From contig NZ_CP012678.1 in the NCBI RefSeq assembly GCF_001298525.1, positions 2,108,001 to 2,172,000 on the forward strand: a DNA stretch of 64,000 bases. The letters run 5' to 3'. Origin of the DNA: Psychrobacter urativorans (GTDB lineage: Bacteria; Pseudomonadota; Gammaproteobacteria; Pseudomonadales; Moraxellaceae). Each line of letters begins with the position of its first letter. The first letter of the stretch is position 1. Position numbers and translations under genes: made by a program. Below the pieces are notes generated by a model that ran no database searches, was not told the origin of the DNA, and saw only the letters and a program-made list of their open reading frames with translations. Positions 9,740-19,106 of this stretch are shown here, piece by piece.

Positions 9740-11958
9740 CCGCTTCTAATAGTTCGTTAATGAATCATTCTTCTATTACTGACGCAGCACATCAATCTGG
9801 CTTTGAGCAACTGGCATTGGGTCAGCGCATCAGTTCTTCGAATAATCCAGTCACCCATAATAAATGGTATAACAAGTTATTGGCACTGCCTGCTTATTAT
9901 TGGGTGCTCATCACGCAACTTGTGGTTATCTTGCCTCATGCGGCTCACTTGCCGTTATGGTTGATGGGGTTTGCGTTGGTCAGTATTATCGCGCAGCACC
10001 CGCGTATTAAGGCTAAATTTAGAAAAAAACGTCATTTAAAGCGCTTGTATCAAGGCATGCAAATGCTGGGCTTTTTAATGGGGCTGGCAGGTTTATGGCT
10101 AACGTATAACGGCTCCTTTGGGCTCGATATGGGCGTGGCATTTTTAGTTCTGTGCTTAATTAGTAAATTATGGGAGCTTTATAAGCGCCGTGATGCTTAT
10201 GTGGTACTTAATTTATCGCTATTTGTGCTTGCTGCGTTATTCTTGATGGATCAAGGATTGCTGACCACATTAGAAGTTATTATTGGGGTCATTACCGTTT
10301 TATTGGCGTTTATTGCGCTCAATGATGATGGTAATACATGCGGTGATGGGCGCTTGCGGACGCTTGGTATATTAGGGGTTTCCGCATTACCATTGTTGGT
10401 GGTGCTGTTTTTATTTTTCCCACGTTTGCCGCCTTTATGGTCGGTGCAATTATCAGGTAACCAAGCGACTACTGGCATCTCCGATAGTATGTCGCCGGGT
10501 GATTTTGCTAATTTAGGGCAGTCGACGGCATTGGCATTTCGCGTCGAATTTGAAAATAAGCGTCCGCCGCAAGAGCAGCTTTATTGGCGTGGTTTGGTAT
10601 TTAGCGACTTTGATGGCGTCACGTGGCGACCCAATCGTGACGTAGAACAATGGCAGTGGGCACCTGAACAGCAAACGCCAACTTGGGTTGTGGATGCGCT
10701 AGCGACGGCTGCTGATAAAGTAAAGCTGGATCCAAATCGTTATGAGATGGTTTTGGAACCTACGCAGCAGCGCTGGTTGTTTGGGCTTGATTATCCTTTT
10801 ACCCAACGTCAAGATATCAGTTTGACCTCAGATTTTACCTTATCAAGGAATCAACCTGTTACCCAGCAATTGCGCTATGACGTCTTGCAGTTTACACCCA
10901 TGCGTATTGACCCTACGCTTAATGATGCCGCACGTCGTCTTAATTTGGCGTTGCCCAGTCAAGGTAATCCTAAAGCACGCGCGCTTGCCAAGCAGCTGTT
11001 TGCGCAAGCAGGCTCTGACCCTGTACGCTATATGAATGCGCTTGAGCGTTGGATTAATCAAACAGAATTTCGCTACACCTTATCGCCGCCACGTCTGAAT
11101 AAAAACCGTATTGATGACTTTCTATTTAACACCAAAGCGGGGTTTTGTGAGCATTATTCTTCAAGTTTTACCTTTATGCTGCGCGCTGCCGGTATTCCTG
11201 CGCGAGTAGTGGCAGGCTATCAAGGTGGTGAGCCGAGCCGTGGCGGAACGGTCTGGGAAGTTAGACAAATGGACGCCCACGCTTGGACTGAAGTATGGCT
11301 GGTAGGACAAGGGTGGGTACGTGTTGATCCGACCAGTTTTGTCGCGCCTGAACGGGTAGAAAAGGGCATGAACGCCTTGACACAGCAACAAGGGGCAGCG
11401 CTATTCGGAGAAGGGGCGAGCGCACAACTCAGCTATCAGCACTATCAAATGCTACAAAGTTTACGCCGCTTATCGGATCAAGCCAGTTATTATTGGCAAA
11501 AAGACATTGTCGGTTACGATCAAGAAAGCCAAGCAGGTTCGCTGTTAAAGTGGTTTAACATCCGCTCAATTACTCAACAAATCGCTTGGATGGCAAGTAT
11601 TGCCCTGATAGTCATGGCGCTTTTAACCATAATGCTTTGGCAACGCAGGCGTAAGCGTTGGCATCCAGTGGATTTGCCCCTTATTCAGCTCTCTAAACAT
11701 CTTGGCAAACGTCATAAAGCACTGGCTCGTAATGATAACGAGGGACAATTGGCGTGGCTTGAGCGGTTGGAAATTAGTATCATAGAATCTAATGACAGTG
11801 TCCCAAGTCATGGAGCAGCAATGGTAAAAAATATTGATGAGATTAAAAAGAATTACCGACAACTGCGTTATAGTCCACTGAGCGCTCTTAATACGCGCTC
11901 TGTAGAATATCAGCAAACACTACGACAGCTAAAAAAATCAGTACTGCGATTTAAATAG
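9736..11958 (+). CDS. tgpA: TgpA-type membrane transglutaminase-like protein
   Basis: Seven or so hydrophobic segments fill residues 50-235 (DUF3488 region), followed by a periplasmic transglutaminase core and one more membrane segment near residue 625, then a short cytoplasmic tail. The catalytic triad is visible: Cys471 in AGFCEHYSSS, His515 in DAHAWTEVW and Asp531 in RVDPTS. In Pseudomonas the homologue TgpA is essential and the fold sits in the periplasm. Length (740) is normal. It is the last gene of the MoxR-DUF58-TgpA set; 38 bp after it begins a gene on the other strand. Confidence 0.92.
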   Translation: MTASNSSLMNHSSITDAAHQSGFEQLALGQRISSSNNPVTHNKWYNKLLALPAYYWVLITQLVVILPHAAHLPLWLMGFALVSIIAQHPRIKAKFRKKRHLKRLYQGMQMLGFLMGLAGLWLTYNGSFGLDMGVAFLVLCLISKLWELYKRRDAYVVLNLSLFVLAALFLMDQGLLTTLEVIIGVITVLLAFIALNDDGNTCGDGRLRTLGILGVSALPLLVVLFLFFPRLPPLWSVQLSGNQATTGISDSMSPGDFANLGQSTALAFRVEFENKRPPQEQLYWRGLVFSDFDGVTWRPNRDVEQWQWAPEQQTPTWVVDALATAADKVKLDPNRYEMVLEPTQQRWLFGLDYPFTQRQDISLTSDFTLSRNQPVTQQLRYDVLQFTPMRIDPTLNDAARRLNLALPSQGNPKARALAKQLFAQAGSDPVRYMNALERWINQTEFRYTLSPPRLNKNRIDDFLFNTKAGFCEHYSSSFTFMLRAAGIPARVVAGYQGGEPSRGGTVWEVRQMDAHAWTEVWLVGQGWVRVDPTSFVAPERVEKGMNALTQQQGAALFGEGASAQLSYQHYQMLQSLRRLSDQASYYWQKDIVGYDQESQAGSLLKWFNIRSITQQIAWMASIALIVMALLTIMLWQRRRKRWHPVDLPLIQLSKHLGKRHKALARNDNEGQLAWLERLEISIIESNDSVPSHGAAMVKNIDEIKKNYRQLRYSPLSALNTRSVEYQQTLRQLKKSVLRFK

Positions 11959-11996
11959 CGGTCGTGCAAAATCACCATATCAAAGATATAAAATAT

Positions 11997-12215
11997 CTAT
12001 TTGCTACTGGCTTTAATATTTTGGTTTGCTACGTGCTGATGGTTCGTCACGGTGTCTGCTTTTGTAGATACTTTAGACTGAATTTTATCGTGGTATTTAG
12101 TGGTGATGGTTTGCTTCGGTATGTTTTGACTGGCGCTATGATGGGCTTCGCAGGCATAAGCCGCGCTCGTAAACAATAATGGCAATGTGATTAATAGTAA
12201 TAAAAATGGCTTCAT
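11997..12215 (-). CDS. small exported protein of unknown function
   Basis: A 72-residue product with a clear Sec signal peptide (MKPFLLLLITLPLLFTSAAYA) leaving a mature peptide of about 50 residues that begins CEAHH and contains several His and Lys. The ATG at 12215 has AAGGAA ten bases upstream and is better than the ATG at 12248. I do not recognise a family. The CEAHH start and another HQH group could bind metal, but this is a guess. Confidence 0.6.
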   Translation of the reverse strand: MKPFLLLLITLPLLFTSAAYACEAHHSASQNIPKQTITTKYHDKIQSKVSTKADTVTNHQHVANQNIKASSK

Positions 12216-12456
12216 GTAAAATTTTCCTTGCTTGTCAAGAGTACGCATTAAGAGCTGTAGAAGTGATCGAGATATGGCAATTATTGATGCAGCAAATCTT
12301 AAAAAAATCAGCTGCCATATCGCTAAATTATTATATTATAAAGTGCCTAAAAATAATCGAAATATGATTTGAATGCGCTTATTAAAATCATAATTTTATT
12401 TATGAATAAAAAAGCTTGCAAATTACGAGAAACTTGCTAAAATACTCAACCTAAAT

Positions 12457-12533
<77 letters not shown>

Positions 12534-12541
12534 AATTTAGA

Positions 12542-12573
12542 AAGCCCCAATCTTAAGATTGGGGCTTTTTTTT
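12542..12573 (+). terminator. intrinsic terminator after tRNA-Val
   Basis: Perfect 13-bp inverted repeat with an AAGCCCC outer arm (12542-12567), followed by a run of eight T. Confidence 0.9.
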
Positions 12574-12615
12574 GTCTGTAAAATATGGGCTGTAGCGATT
12601 TTTATTTATTTTTAG

Positions 12616-13095
12616 TTGTCCGTAATTAAAACTGATAACAATGAACAGATGCTACGCCAATCAACCAAAGAGATAGGAAGATTATTTGGAGAATGGCAAC
12701 TGAACTTCGGTAATAAAGCACCTGTCAAAAACTATCCTGTTCAAAAAGCGGCATTGTGGGCAAAAGTAATTTTATATATGCAACCAACGGCTGAGCAATG
12801 GCAACAGGCTAAGGAGCGCTCATTATTTGAGGAGTGGCCACCAAGCTCAGCACGTGACTTGCTAGCATTGGCATCAGTGGATAATCAGTACTATCCAGAG
12901 ATGCGCCAAGCGTATATTGATGCTGCAGTGAATCGAAAGTATCACCATGCCGTGGTCTATGAAACTGCGCGTCGAGTAGGGTTTTGGGAGATAAAGAGTC
13001 AGTCTGAGACAATCACTTATAAACGCTGGCAGCAGTTATATCCTGAAGTGTGTTATGAGCATACAACTGGCACTGACTTTGCCATGCCACAGTGA
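12616..13095 (+). CDS. phage-like replication protein fragment (probable)
   Basis: The 159 residues contain motifs I associate with P-like replication proteins of Acinetobacter/Psychrobacter prophages: PPSSARDLLAL, YYPEMRQAYIDAA and VVYETARRVGFWEIK. I am moderately sure of that link. The frame opens with TTG directly after a stop codon, without a ribosome-binding site; an internal ATG at 12649 is the other candidate. No other intact phage gene is nearby, so this looks like the leftover of a prophage inserted at tRNA-Val. Function today is doubtful. Confidence 0.5.
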   Translation: MSVIKTDNNEQMLRQSTKEIGRLFGEWQLNFGNKAPVKNYPVQKAALWAKVILYMQPTAEQWQQAKERSLFEEWPPSSARDLLALASVDNQYYPEMRQAYIDAAVNRKYHHAVVYETARRVGFWEIKSQSETITYKRWQQLYPEVCYEHTTGTDFAMPQ

Positions 13096-13122
13096 AGACA
13101 AATCACGCACAAGCATATACCG

Positions 13123-13203
13123 ATGGCGGATGATAGTCCGATGGCGGCTAGGGTCGATGCATTTTTGAATGGGTTTAGAGGACAGCATGAGATTAATACT
13201 TAA
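13123..13203 (+). pseudogene. short phage-like remnant
   Basis: A 26-codon open frame (MADDSPMAARVDAF...) directly after the replication-like fragment. It looks like the end of a lost gene rather than a real small gene: no ribosome-binding site and no recognised family. Low confidence. Confidence 0.25.
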
Positions 13204-13340
13204 GTTTTAATTTCTGAGTTAAGTTATACGAAACCCCATGAGATCAAATAACAATTGTCCTGCCCTACCATAGCTGCAATCTCATTATTTAAGCTGATTT
13301 GTTGTTATTGAAATGGCATTTTATTGTCTTATGTAATTAG

Positions 13341-13387
13341 TCTCTGCATAATATAAGGAAATTAAAGCCTTATTCTCTGCATATTAT
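13341..13387. repeat. direct repeat TCTCTGCATAWTAT upstream of fic
   Basis: Two 14-base copies, 13341-13354 and 13374-13387, differ at one base and start 33 bp apart, about three helical turns. Their position just before the expected fic start (13398) would suit an operator. Confidence 0.45.
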
Positions 13388-13466
13388 TGAGAAAAACCTG
13401 AAATACGTGACCTATATCTATTAATATCCAAATTAGACCGAATGGCAATGGTCAGATAAAAAACTG

Positions 13467-14504
13467 TTGCCAATTGTCAGTCGTGTGCGCTTATTACAAG
13501 GCCGTCTGCTTGGTAAGCTGCAAACGCTAGGGTTTGATCTGAATGTCGAGGCACAATTAGATGCTGTCACTTTAGAAGTTGTTAAAACCTCCGAGATTGA
13601 GGGTGAGGCATTAAATAATGAGCAAGTACGTTCCTCTGTCGCACGGCATTTAGGGATAGATAATGGGATTATGCCAGCTGCGACTCGTGAAATTGATGCG
13701 GTGGTCGAGATGATGCTTAATGCTACTTATCACTATCAGAAACCATTATTGTTGGATGATTTATTAGGGTGGCATAGGGCGTTATTCCCAGACGGCTATA
13801 GTAGGCTTTATCGTATTAAAGCGGGTAGTATCCGTGATGACAGCCAAGGACCAATGCAAGTGGTCTCTGGTGGTTATGGTCGTGAGCAGGTTCACTTTGT
13901 TGCGCCTAGTGCCGATACGCTATCAAATGAGTTAGACCAGTTTCTATCTTGGTTTAATACACCACCATATCAGCAGGATCATATAGATTTGGTCATCAAA
14001 GCCGGTATTGCTCACTTATGGTTTGTGACGATCCATCCCTTTGATGATGGCAATGGACGCTTGACTCGTGCCATTACCGAAAGAGTGCTGGCACAAAGTG
14101 ATGACAGTACCCAGCGCTTTTACAGTATGTCAGCGCAGATTCTAAAGAAGCGTAACGATTATTATAAAATACTGGAGCGTACCCAAAAAGGGGATACGGA
14201 TATTACGGATTGGCTGGTCTGGTTTCTACAAACGTTAGAGCAAGCACTTATTGCTGCTCAAACGATGACAGATACAATCGTCAATAAGGCCAGTTTTTGG
14301 CAGACGCATCGGCAGCATGCCTTGAATAAGAGGCAGGTTAAAATGTTCAATATTTTATTAATCAACTTTTATGGCAAACTGACGACGAAAAAATGGGCCT
14401 TGATGACTCAGTGTTCTATTGATACAGCACTACGAGATATTAATAATTTGATAGAGAAGGGTATACCCCAAAATATTGGTGACTTTAACAAATTAAGTAA
14501 ATAA
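13467..14504 (+). CDS. Fic family protein, 5' end damaged
   Basis: Fic proteins transfer AMP or similar groups from nucleotides to target proteins. The active-site motif is intact, HPFDDGNGRLTRA with His190, and the protein ends with a winged-helix-like part (CSIDTALRDINNLIEKG). The N-terminal helix carries SSEIEGE-like text (TSEIEGEAL), the inhibitory motif type. Upstream of 13467 the same frame continues as KYVTYIY, a TAA, YPN, a TAG, then TEWQWSDKKLL, which is the expected family start broken by two stops, and the expected ATG is CTG at 13398. The available start at 13467 is TTG without a ribosome-binding site. The last ten residues also look atypical. Probably a decaying gene. Confidence 0.75.
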   Translation: MPIVSRVRLLQGRLLGKLQTLGFDLNVEAQLDAVTLEVVKTSEIEGEALNNEQVRSSVARHLGIDNGIMPAATREIDAVVEMMLNATYHYQKPLLLDDLLGWHRALFPDGYSRLYRIKAGSIRDDSQGPMQVVSGGYGREQVHFVAPSADTLSNELDQFLSWFNTPPYQQDHIDLVIKAGIAHLWFVTIHPFDDGNGRLTRAITERVLAQSDDSTQRFYSMSAQILKKRNDYYKILERTQKGDTDITDWLVWFLQTLEQALIAAQTMTDTIVNKASFWQTHRQHALNKRQVKMFNILLINFYGKLTTKKWALMTQCSIDTALRDINNLIEKGIPQNIGDFNKLSK

Positions 14505-14696
14505 AGTTGTTTATATAAGTAATGCTTTATAGTCAAGTACTTTTCACTTAGATTGATAGTAGCTTGATGGAAAGATATAGCACGATAAATGAGCAAGTGA
14601 ATGCTATCGCCTTTTTAGCTTCTGATAAATGATCGTATATCACGGGTAGTACTATATCTGTTGGCGATGGTGATAAGGATTAACACCATGTATTCG

Positions 14697-14737
14697 AGAT
14701 GGGACGTTATGTTGTAGCTAACACACTCATCCCATCT
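14697..14737. promoter_or_regulatory. inverted repeat upstream of benE
   Basis: Eight-base arms AGATGGGA (14697-14704) and TCCCATCT (14730-14737) lie 40 bp before the benE start. This could be a leader hairpin or an operator; nothing else decides it. Confidence 0.35.
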
Positions 14738-14776
14738 ACCGACCTATGAAGTAGTGCCGATTTACATGGAGGCAAT

Positions 14777-15982
14777 ATGGCAACCGTAATACAAACTCTG
14801 AAAGAAGACTGGTCAGTCTCAGCATCCGTTGCCGGTTTTTTAGCCGTACTTATCTCTTACGCTGGCCCTTTAATCATTTTCTTTCAGGCAGCACAAGCGG
14901 CACAAGTTCCAGATGCAATGGTGGCCTCTTGGATTTGGGGCGTATCTATAGGTGCTGCTGTTCCTGGCATCTATCTATCGATAAAATATAAGACACCCAT
15001 TGTTACCGCATGGTCTGCACCAGGTACAGCCCTACTCATCACGCTATTCCCACAGATAAGTATCAATGAAGCCGTTGCTGCTTATATTATCTCAGCCATT
15101 GCTATTTTTATTGTTGGAGCAACGGGTTATTTCGACAAAATTTTAAGATGGATTCCTAACGGTATTGCCGCTGGGATGATGGCAGGTATTCTATTTCAGT
15201 TTGGCTTAGAATTGTTCAAAGCTACCGATACCATGCCATTTATTGTCTTTAGTATGCTTGCTTGCTATCTATTCGCCAAACGCTTATCACCACGCTATAC
15301 GATGATTTGGGTATTACTTTGTGGTGTCATTTTAAGTGCTTGGTTTGGCAAGATGAATCCTGTCAATTTTAACGTAGCGATAACTGTACCAACACTTATC
15401 TCACCTGAATGGTCATGGAACTCGACTTTTAACCTTGCCATTCCGCTTATCCTTGTCAGCTTAACGGGACAGTTCTTACCCGGTATGGCTATATTGAAAT
15501 TAAATGGTTATGAGACGCCAGCTAAACCTATTATCGTAGTTTCTAGTATCGCCTCATTAGCGGTTGCCTGCGTTGGCGGTATTACTATTGTACTCGCAGC
15601 GATCACTGCGGCACTGTGTACAGGCAAAGATGCTCACGAACTTAAAGAAAAGCGCTATATTGCCGGTGTCGCTAATGGTATCTTTTATTTATTCGGTGGT
15701 TTATTTTCCGGCAGTATTGTGATGGTATTTAGCTTGCTACCTAAGGAGCTGATTGCAGCATTGGCTGGTCTGGCGCTAATAGGTGCCATCTCTGCTAATA
15801 TTACCACTGCTATGAAAGACGATGGTCAAAGAGACTCGGCTTTAATTACTTTCTTAGCGACTGCATCTGGTATGCATTTCTTAGGGCTTAGTTCAGTATT
15901 TTGGGGCATTGTTATCGGCATGATTGCACATTATGTTTTGACTAAAAAACGCTTACTACCAAGTCTTGGTAAGCAAGACTAG
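14777..15982 (+). CDS. benE: BenE-family benzoate/proton symporter
   Basis: A 401-residue inner-membrane protein with about twelve hydrophobic segments. Recognisable BenE features are the N-terminal GFLAVLISYAGPLIIFFQAA, the TAWSAPGTALL segment and FLPGMAILKLNGY. BenE proteins import benzoate with protons. No benzoate-degradation gene is in the window, so the substrate here may be another aromatic acid. An AraC regulator lies downstream on the other strand. Ribosome-binding site GGAGG precedes the ATG. Confidence 0.9.
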   Translation: MATVIQTLKEDWSVSASVAGFLAVLISYAGPLIIFFQAAQAAQVPDAMVASWIWGVSIGAAVPGIYLSIKYKTPIVTAWSAPGTALLITLFPQISINEAVAAYIISAIAIFIVGATGYFDKILRWIPNGIAAGMMAGILFQFGLELFKATDTMPFIVFSMLACYLFAKRLSPRYTMIWVLLCGVILSAWFGKMNPVNFNVAITVPTLISPEWSWNSTFNLAIPLILVSLTGQFLPGMAILKLNGYETPAKPIIVVSSIASLAVACVGGITIVLAAITAALCTGKDAHELKEKRYIAGVANGIFYLFGGLFSGSIVMVFSLLPKELIAALAGLALIGAISANITTAMKDDGQRDSALITFLATASGMHFLGLSSVFWGIVIGMIAHYVLTKKRLLPSLGKQD

Positions 15983-16200
15983 CTGAAGCCTTCATATTAC
16001 CCTGCTTTATTTTCTAAATAATTCATTTATCTTGGCACAGGATAATGTAAAACATATTTTTTTGGGTATATCCTCTTTTTACAAGTAGTTTTGACCGGTA
16101 GCGATGCGTTATTAGTGCGTTACAGAAAAGGGGGCTAACTGGCCAACATATCAATAATTTTTTATAATGATGCTCTGAAAAATTTACAGGGCTAACAACT

Positions 16201-16299
16201 ATGAAAAAATTTTCCCAAAATGGCTTTGTATTACTTACGGTTGCTACGTTTATTACTGCCTTTTACTTTTTTTCGCTATACAACAGTAAAGCGCATTAA
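16201..16299 (+). CDS. possible 32-residue membrane miniprotein
   Basis: The frame MKKFSQNGFVLLTVATFITA... has a basic start, one hydrophobic segment and a short tail. A weak AGGG site lies upstream. Its 3' end overlaps the opposite small ORF (16276-16386) by 24 bp. It could be the truncated start of a larger transporter gene; no match recognised. Confidence 0.35.
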   Translation: MKKFSQNGFVLLTVATFITAFYFFSLYNSKAH

Positions 16300-16386
16300 G
16301 TTCAGCTTGACTATGATTGCAACTGCTAATCCAATAATTAAGAGGCATTCTGCTATTAGTTGCAGTATGGCCTTATCAATTTTCAT
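16276..16386 (-). CDS. possible 36-residue membrane miniprotein
   Basis: Begins MKIDKAILQLIAECLL and consists mostly of one hydrophobic helix, ending with basic residues (KLNLMRFTVV). The ATG has a strong GAGGGG ribosome-binding site eight bases upstream, which is the best evidence for translation. Unknown function; small hydrophobic proteins of this size include regulators of transporters and type I toxins. Confidence 0.45.
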   Translation of the reverse strand: MKIDKAILQLIAECLLIIGLAVAIIVKLNLMRFTVV

Positions 16387-16514
16387 CAATTACCCCTCAA
16401 ATCATCTGATAATTATAAATAATTTTCTAGTAATCGTGTTTTTCACTGATTGCTTGCTACTAATCAAAATGACCTTACCTGATAGCAAACCGTCAGATCA
16501 TTTTGAAAGGTCAG

Positions 16515-17453
16515 TTATCTAGAACAGGATGGTGAATATTGCTGTTGGTATACCTTAGGAGACATGCCATACACGCGCTTAAATGCCTGGCTAAAGGTTG
16601 AGTTTGATGCATAACCAACCATCTCACTGATTTGACCAATACTGTTTTGGTGTAAACGTAGATGACGGGCAGCAAGACGTAAGCGGTAATCCGTTAAATA
16701 ACTCAATGGAGGCACACCAACGGTCTCTTTAAAGCGTTGAGTAAAGCTTGAACGAGACATCCCAGCCTCGTTAGCAAGCTCATGAGTCGACCAGCTATGA
16801 TTTGGTTTACCATGCATTACAGTCAGCGCCTTAGATAAGTGCAGATCCTTCATGGCGAGTAACCAACTGTCTGACGTCTTAGGTAAGCTTTCGATATGAG
16901 TACGCAAGCACTCAACCAATACAATACTGGCCCAAAGATTAATCATCGCCAGTTTACCCAAACGCTCATATTCCGACTCTAATATTATAAACCCAACTGC
17001 CTCATCAAGCGCTTTAAACCGACTCTCGTGCATATCGTCGTGTTCAGGCAGAATAGCGGGTAGTGCAGATAATAGGGGTAGCAGTAGCTCTTTATCATAG
17101 TGGCACTCAACTAATATTAATTGCACCTTTAGCGAGCCGTCCTCAGAGGCGTCAACAACACCTTGGCTACAATTAAGCGACGCCTTATCCAGTGGCTTGG
17201 CATCATCGCCATGATGACCTAAGGCATAACACACATGCTTATGGGCATTGGGAATCATCACCATGTCACCCGCATATATTTTTCGTGACATCTCTCCGAT
17301 GCTAATATGAAAGCTACCCGACTGAACTAAGTAGAAATATACCGCATCGCTACTCGTTATAGAGTACGCCCAGTCCCCTGAAAAATTCACACCATAATAT
17401 CTAGTGTCAGTTAAGTGCTGCGTTTGCTGCAATAACGTACTAAGCGCGTCCAT
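16515..17453 (-). CDS. AraC-family transcriptional regulator, cupin type
   Basis: N-terminal cupin-like sensor domain (about residues 10-190; VYFYLVQSGSFHISIG and YAGDMVMIPNAHKHVCY) and C-terminal AraC double helix-turn-helix (about 205-305) with ANEAGMSRSSFTQRFK and YASNSTFSQAFKRVYGMSP. Length of 312 is usual. It is transcribed away from an empty 570-bp stretch and towards the BenE side; whether it controls benE is unknown. Confidence 0.9.
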   Translation of the reverse strand: MDALSTLLQQTQHLTDTRYYGVNFSGDWAYSITSSDAVYFYLVQSGSFHISIGEMSRKIYAGDMVMIPNAHKHVCYALGHHGDDAKPLDKASLNCSQGVVDASEDGSLKVQLILVECHYDKELLLPLLSALPAILPEHDDMHESRFKALDEAVGFIILESEYERLGKLAMINLWASIVLVECLRTHIESLPKTSDSWLLAMKDLHLSKALTVMHGKPNHSWSTHELANEAGMSRSSFTQRFKETVGVPPLSYLTDYRLRLAARHLRLHQNSIGQISEMVGYASNSTFSQAFKRVYGMSPKVYQQQYSPSCSR

Positions 17454-18017
17454 CTACCCTATCCTTAATAATTTATGATCAGCAGAACCTGACGCTTAAC
17501 TTTCTAATCTACTCATCATTAACTAAGTAAAAAGAGTGATTTAGAAAGCATAGGCTGTGATGGAATATAAGCGGTCGTATGTTTAACATGAATTAAATAA
17601 TAAGTAAACATATGTAAATCAATAATAATAGAAAATATATGGTTTTCTTGTAGCAAGCTATGCTTGATTCCATCCATATCTGGCATCTAAGAAGTGAATA
17701 CATTTCCTGTTTGGATATTACTCATCCATATCTTTAGGCTGTAGCTAGCCATACTTCTATCTGGTTTAAGTCATAGGATATCTATAATAACGACAGAGGA
17801 AATAAGTATTTTTGACGGGATTTATAGTCAACATGTGTTTATTGCCTAGATATGTTTAGTTTAAGCCCATGATTGTGTATTCTGATTGCAAAATATTGAG
17901 CAGATGTACTATGTTGTTATCAATAACTTATTTTCGCTGCGCCATATTTTCAATGAAGCATTTATATCAATTAAAAACAATAAATTATAATGAATAATAA
18001 TAAAAAATAAGAATTTA
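17454..18017. other. AT-rich intergenic stretch, no gene seen
   Basis: About 560 bases between the AraC gene and the next leader ORF. I see no ORF with a ribosome-binding site and no clear repeat. It must hold the AraC promoter. Confidence 0.6.
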
Positions 18018-18026
18018 GAGGAAGCT

Positions 18027-18077
18027 ATGGTTAGTGCGATCAGATTAAGTAATTCATGACGATCGCATCTTTTTTTA
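18027..18077 (+). promoter_or_regulatory. 10-codon leader ORF with terminator-like hairpin
   Basis: A strong site GAGGAAG (18018-18024) precedes an ATG at 18027 with a 10-codon frame ending TGA at 18059. Arms 18035-18041 (TGCGATC) and 18061-18067 (GATCGCA) form a hairpin that straddles the frame and is followed by a T-rich run. This could be an attenuator for the genes from 18143 on, or the end of a small RNA. Confidence 0.4.
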
Positions 18078-18142
18078 TCAGGCAAGTTTTTTTGATGTCG
18101 TGATAGCGAATCCTCATTAATCTCTGGCTGCGAGAAAATAAA

Positions 18143-18511
18143 ATGAATGATTATTTTGATTTTTCAAATTATGAACTGGATTTAATCAAGAGTGGCTTAT
18201 GGATCATGATGACCGAAAAAGCCAAAAATAGTATAGAAACTACAGAAATAAAAGCTGAGCAGAACCATGAAGAACTCAGCTTAAAGTTGTTTGAATTATG
18301 CTTAAAAATTAAATCCCTTAATGATAACCATATAAATTTAACCCCTTATGAGCTGAGTTTAATTAAGAGCGGCTTAATGTTTTTAGCCGATTTTACTTAC
18401 CAACAAAGCTTAGAAGACACAGACGAAACACAATACTACGAAGATTTTGATTTACAGTTTGTCGAAATATGGAAAAACATTCATAACACGGAGTCAGGGC
18501 AGAGGCATTGA
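18143..18511 (+). CDS. hypothetical protein with internal duplication
   Basis: 122 residues, cytoplasmic, acidic. The motif Y-E-L-x-L-I-K-S-G-L occurs twice, near residues 10-19 and 70-79, each at the start of a roughly 55-residue helical half, so the protein is a tandem duplication. No family recognised. It opens a run of four small same-strand genes up to the IS scars. Ribosome-binding site is weak. Confidence 0.6.
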   Translation: MNDYFDFSNYELDLIKSGLWIMMTEKAKNSIETTEIKAEQNHEELSLKLFELCLKIKSLNDNHINLTPYELSLIKSGLMFLADFTYQQSLEDTDETQYYEDFDLQFVEIWKNIHNTESGQRH

Positions 18512-18644
18512 GCTCACTGAAAAATAGTCATTTATCCGTTAGCTACTCAGCCAACAATAGGTAACTGCTATGAGGTTTGCTAAATTCTTTGGTGACTCTG
18601 AATACGAATTGTAGTTAATGTTTAACTTTTAGCTAGGATGCTTT

Positions 18645-18980
18645 ATGGGCATTATTAAAATAATCCAATCGTCAATCGATCATGAGTTAGAAAAAAAATA
18701 CACTTCCATTCGTCAGACGGCTGCGCGCTTAAAAAAAGCTGCACGTCCTTGTGTTTGTGGAGGTATAGCGCCTCCTATTAAGACAAAAATTTATACCTAT
18801 CGATGTATCCGATGTGATAAGCGATTTACCAATGTCAGTGATGATTCGGGACGTAGAAATCTGAATGATTTCTTAAACGCCTCATTCAAAGAATTTAATC
18901 ACTTACTTGATATGGACTATTACGATGAGGCGATTGAGCTTTTGAAACAGAGAGCAAACGTCTCTGATAGCATAAATTAG
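18645..18980 (+). CDS. hypothetical protein with zinc-ribbon-like cysteines
   Basis: 111 residues, basic first third. Cysteine pairs CVC (about residue 37) and CIRC (about residue 57) are separated by 17 residues with the strand KIYTYRC, typical of a zinc ribbon. A helical C-terminal part follows (FKEFNHLLDMDYYDEAIELL). It may bind nucleic acid or another protein; no family recognised. AGGATG lies just upstream of the ATG. Confidence 0.6.
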   Translation: MGIIKIIQSSIDHELEKKYTSIRQTAARLKKAARPCVCGGIAPPIKTKIYTYRCIRCDKRFTNVSDDSGRRNLNDFLNASFKEFNHLLDMDYYDEAIELLKQRANVSDSIN

Positions 18981-19106
18981 TCATCGTCTATCATCTAGTG
19001 CAGTGCATTTATAGGCAGCCAGTTTATAGATTGAAAAATTGACTAAAAAATACACTAGCTTTGTTTGTATACCTTTTATCTAATATTAAAATAAGGACAG
19101 TACATC

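Noticed and set aside
16220..16522. 100-codon + strand frame
   Set aside because: It starts inside the 32-residue ORF, has no ribosome-binding site and overlaps both small ORFs and the AraC stop.
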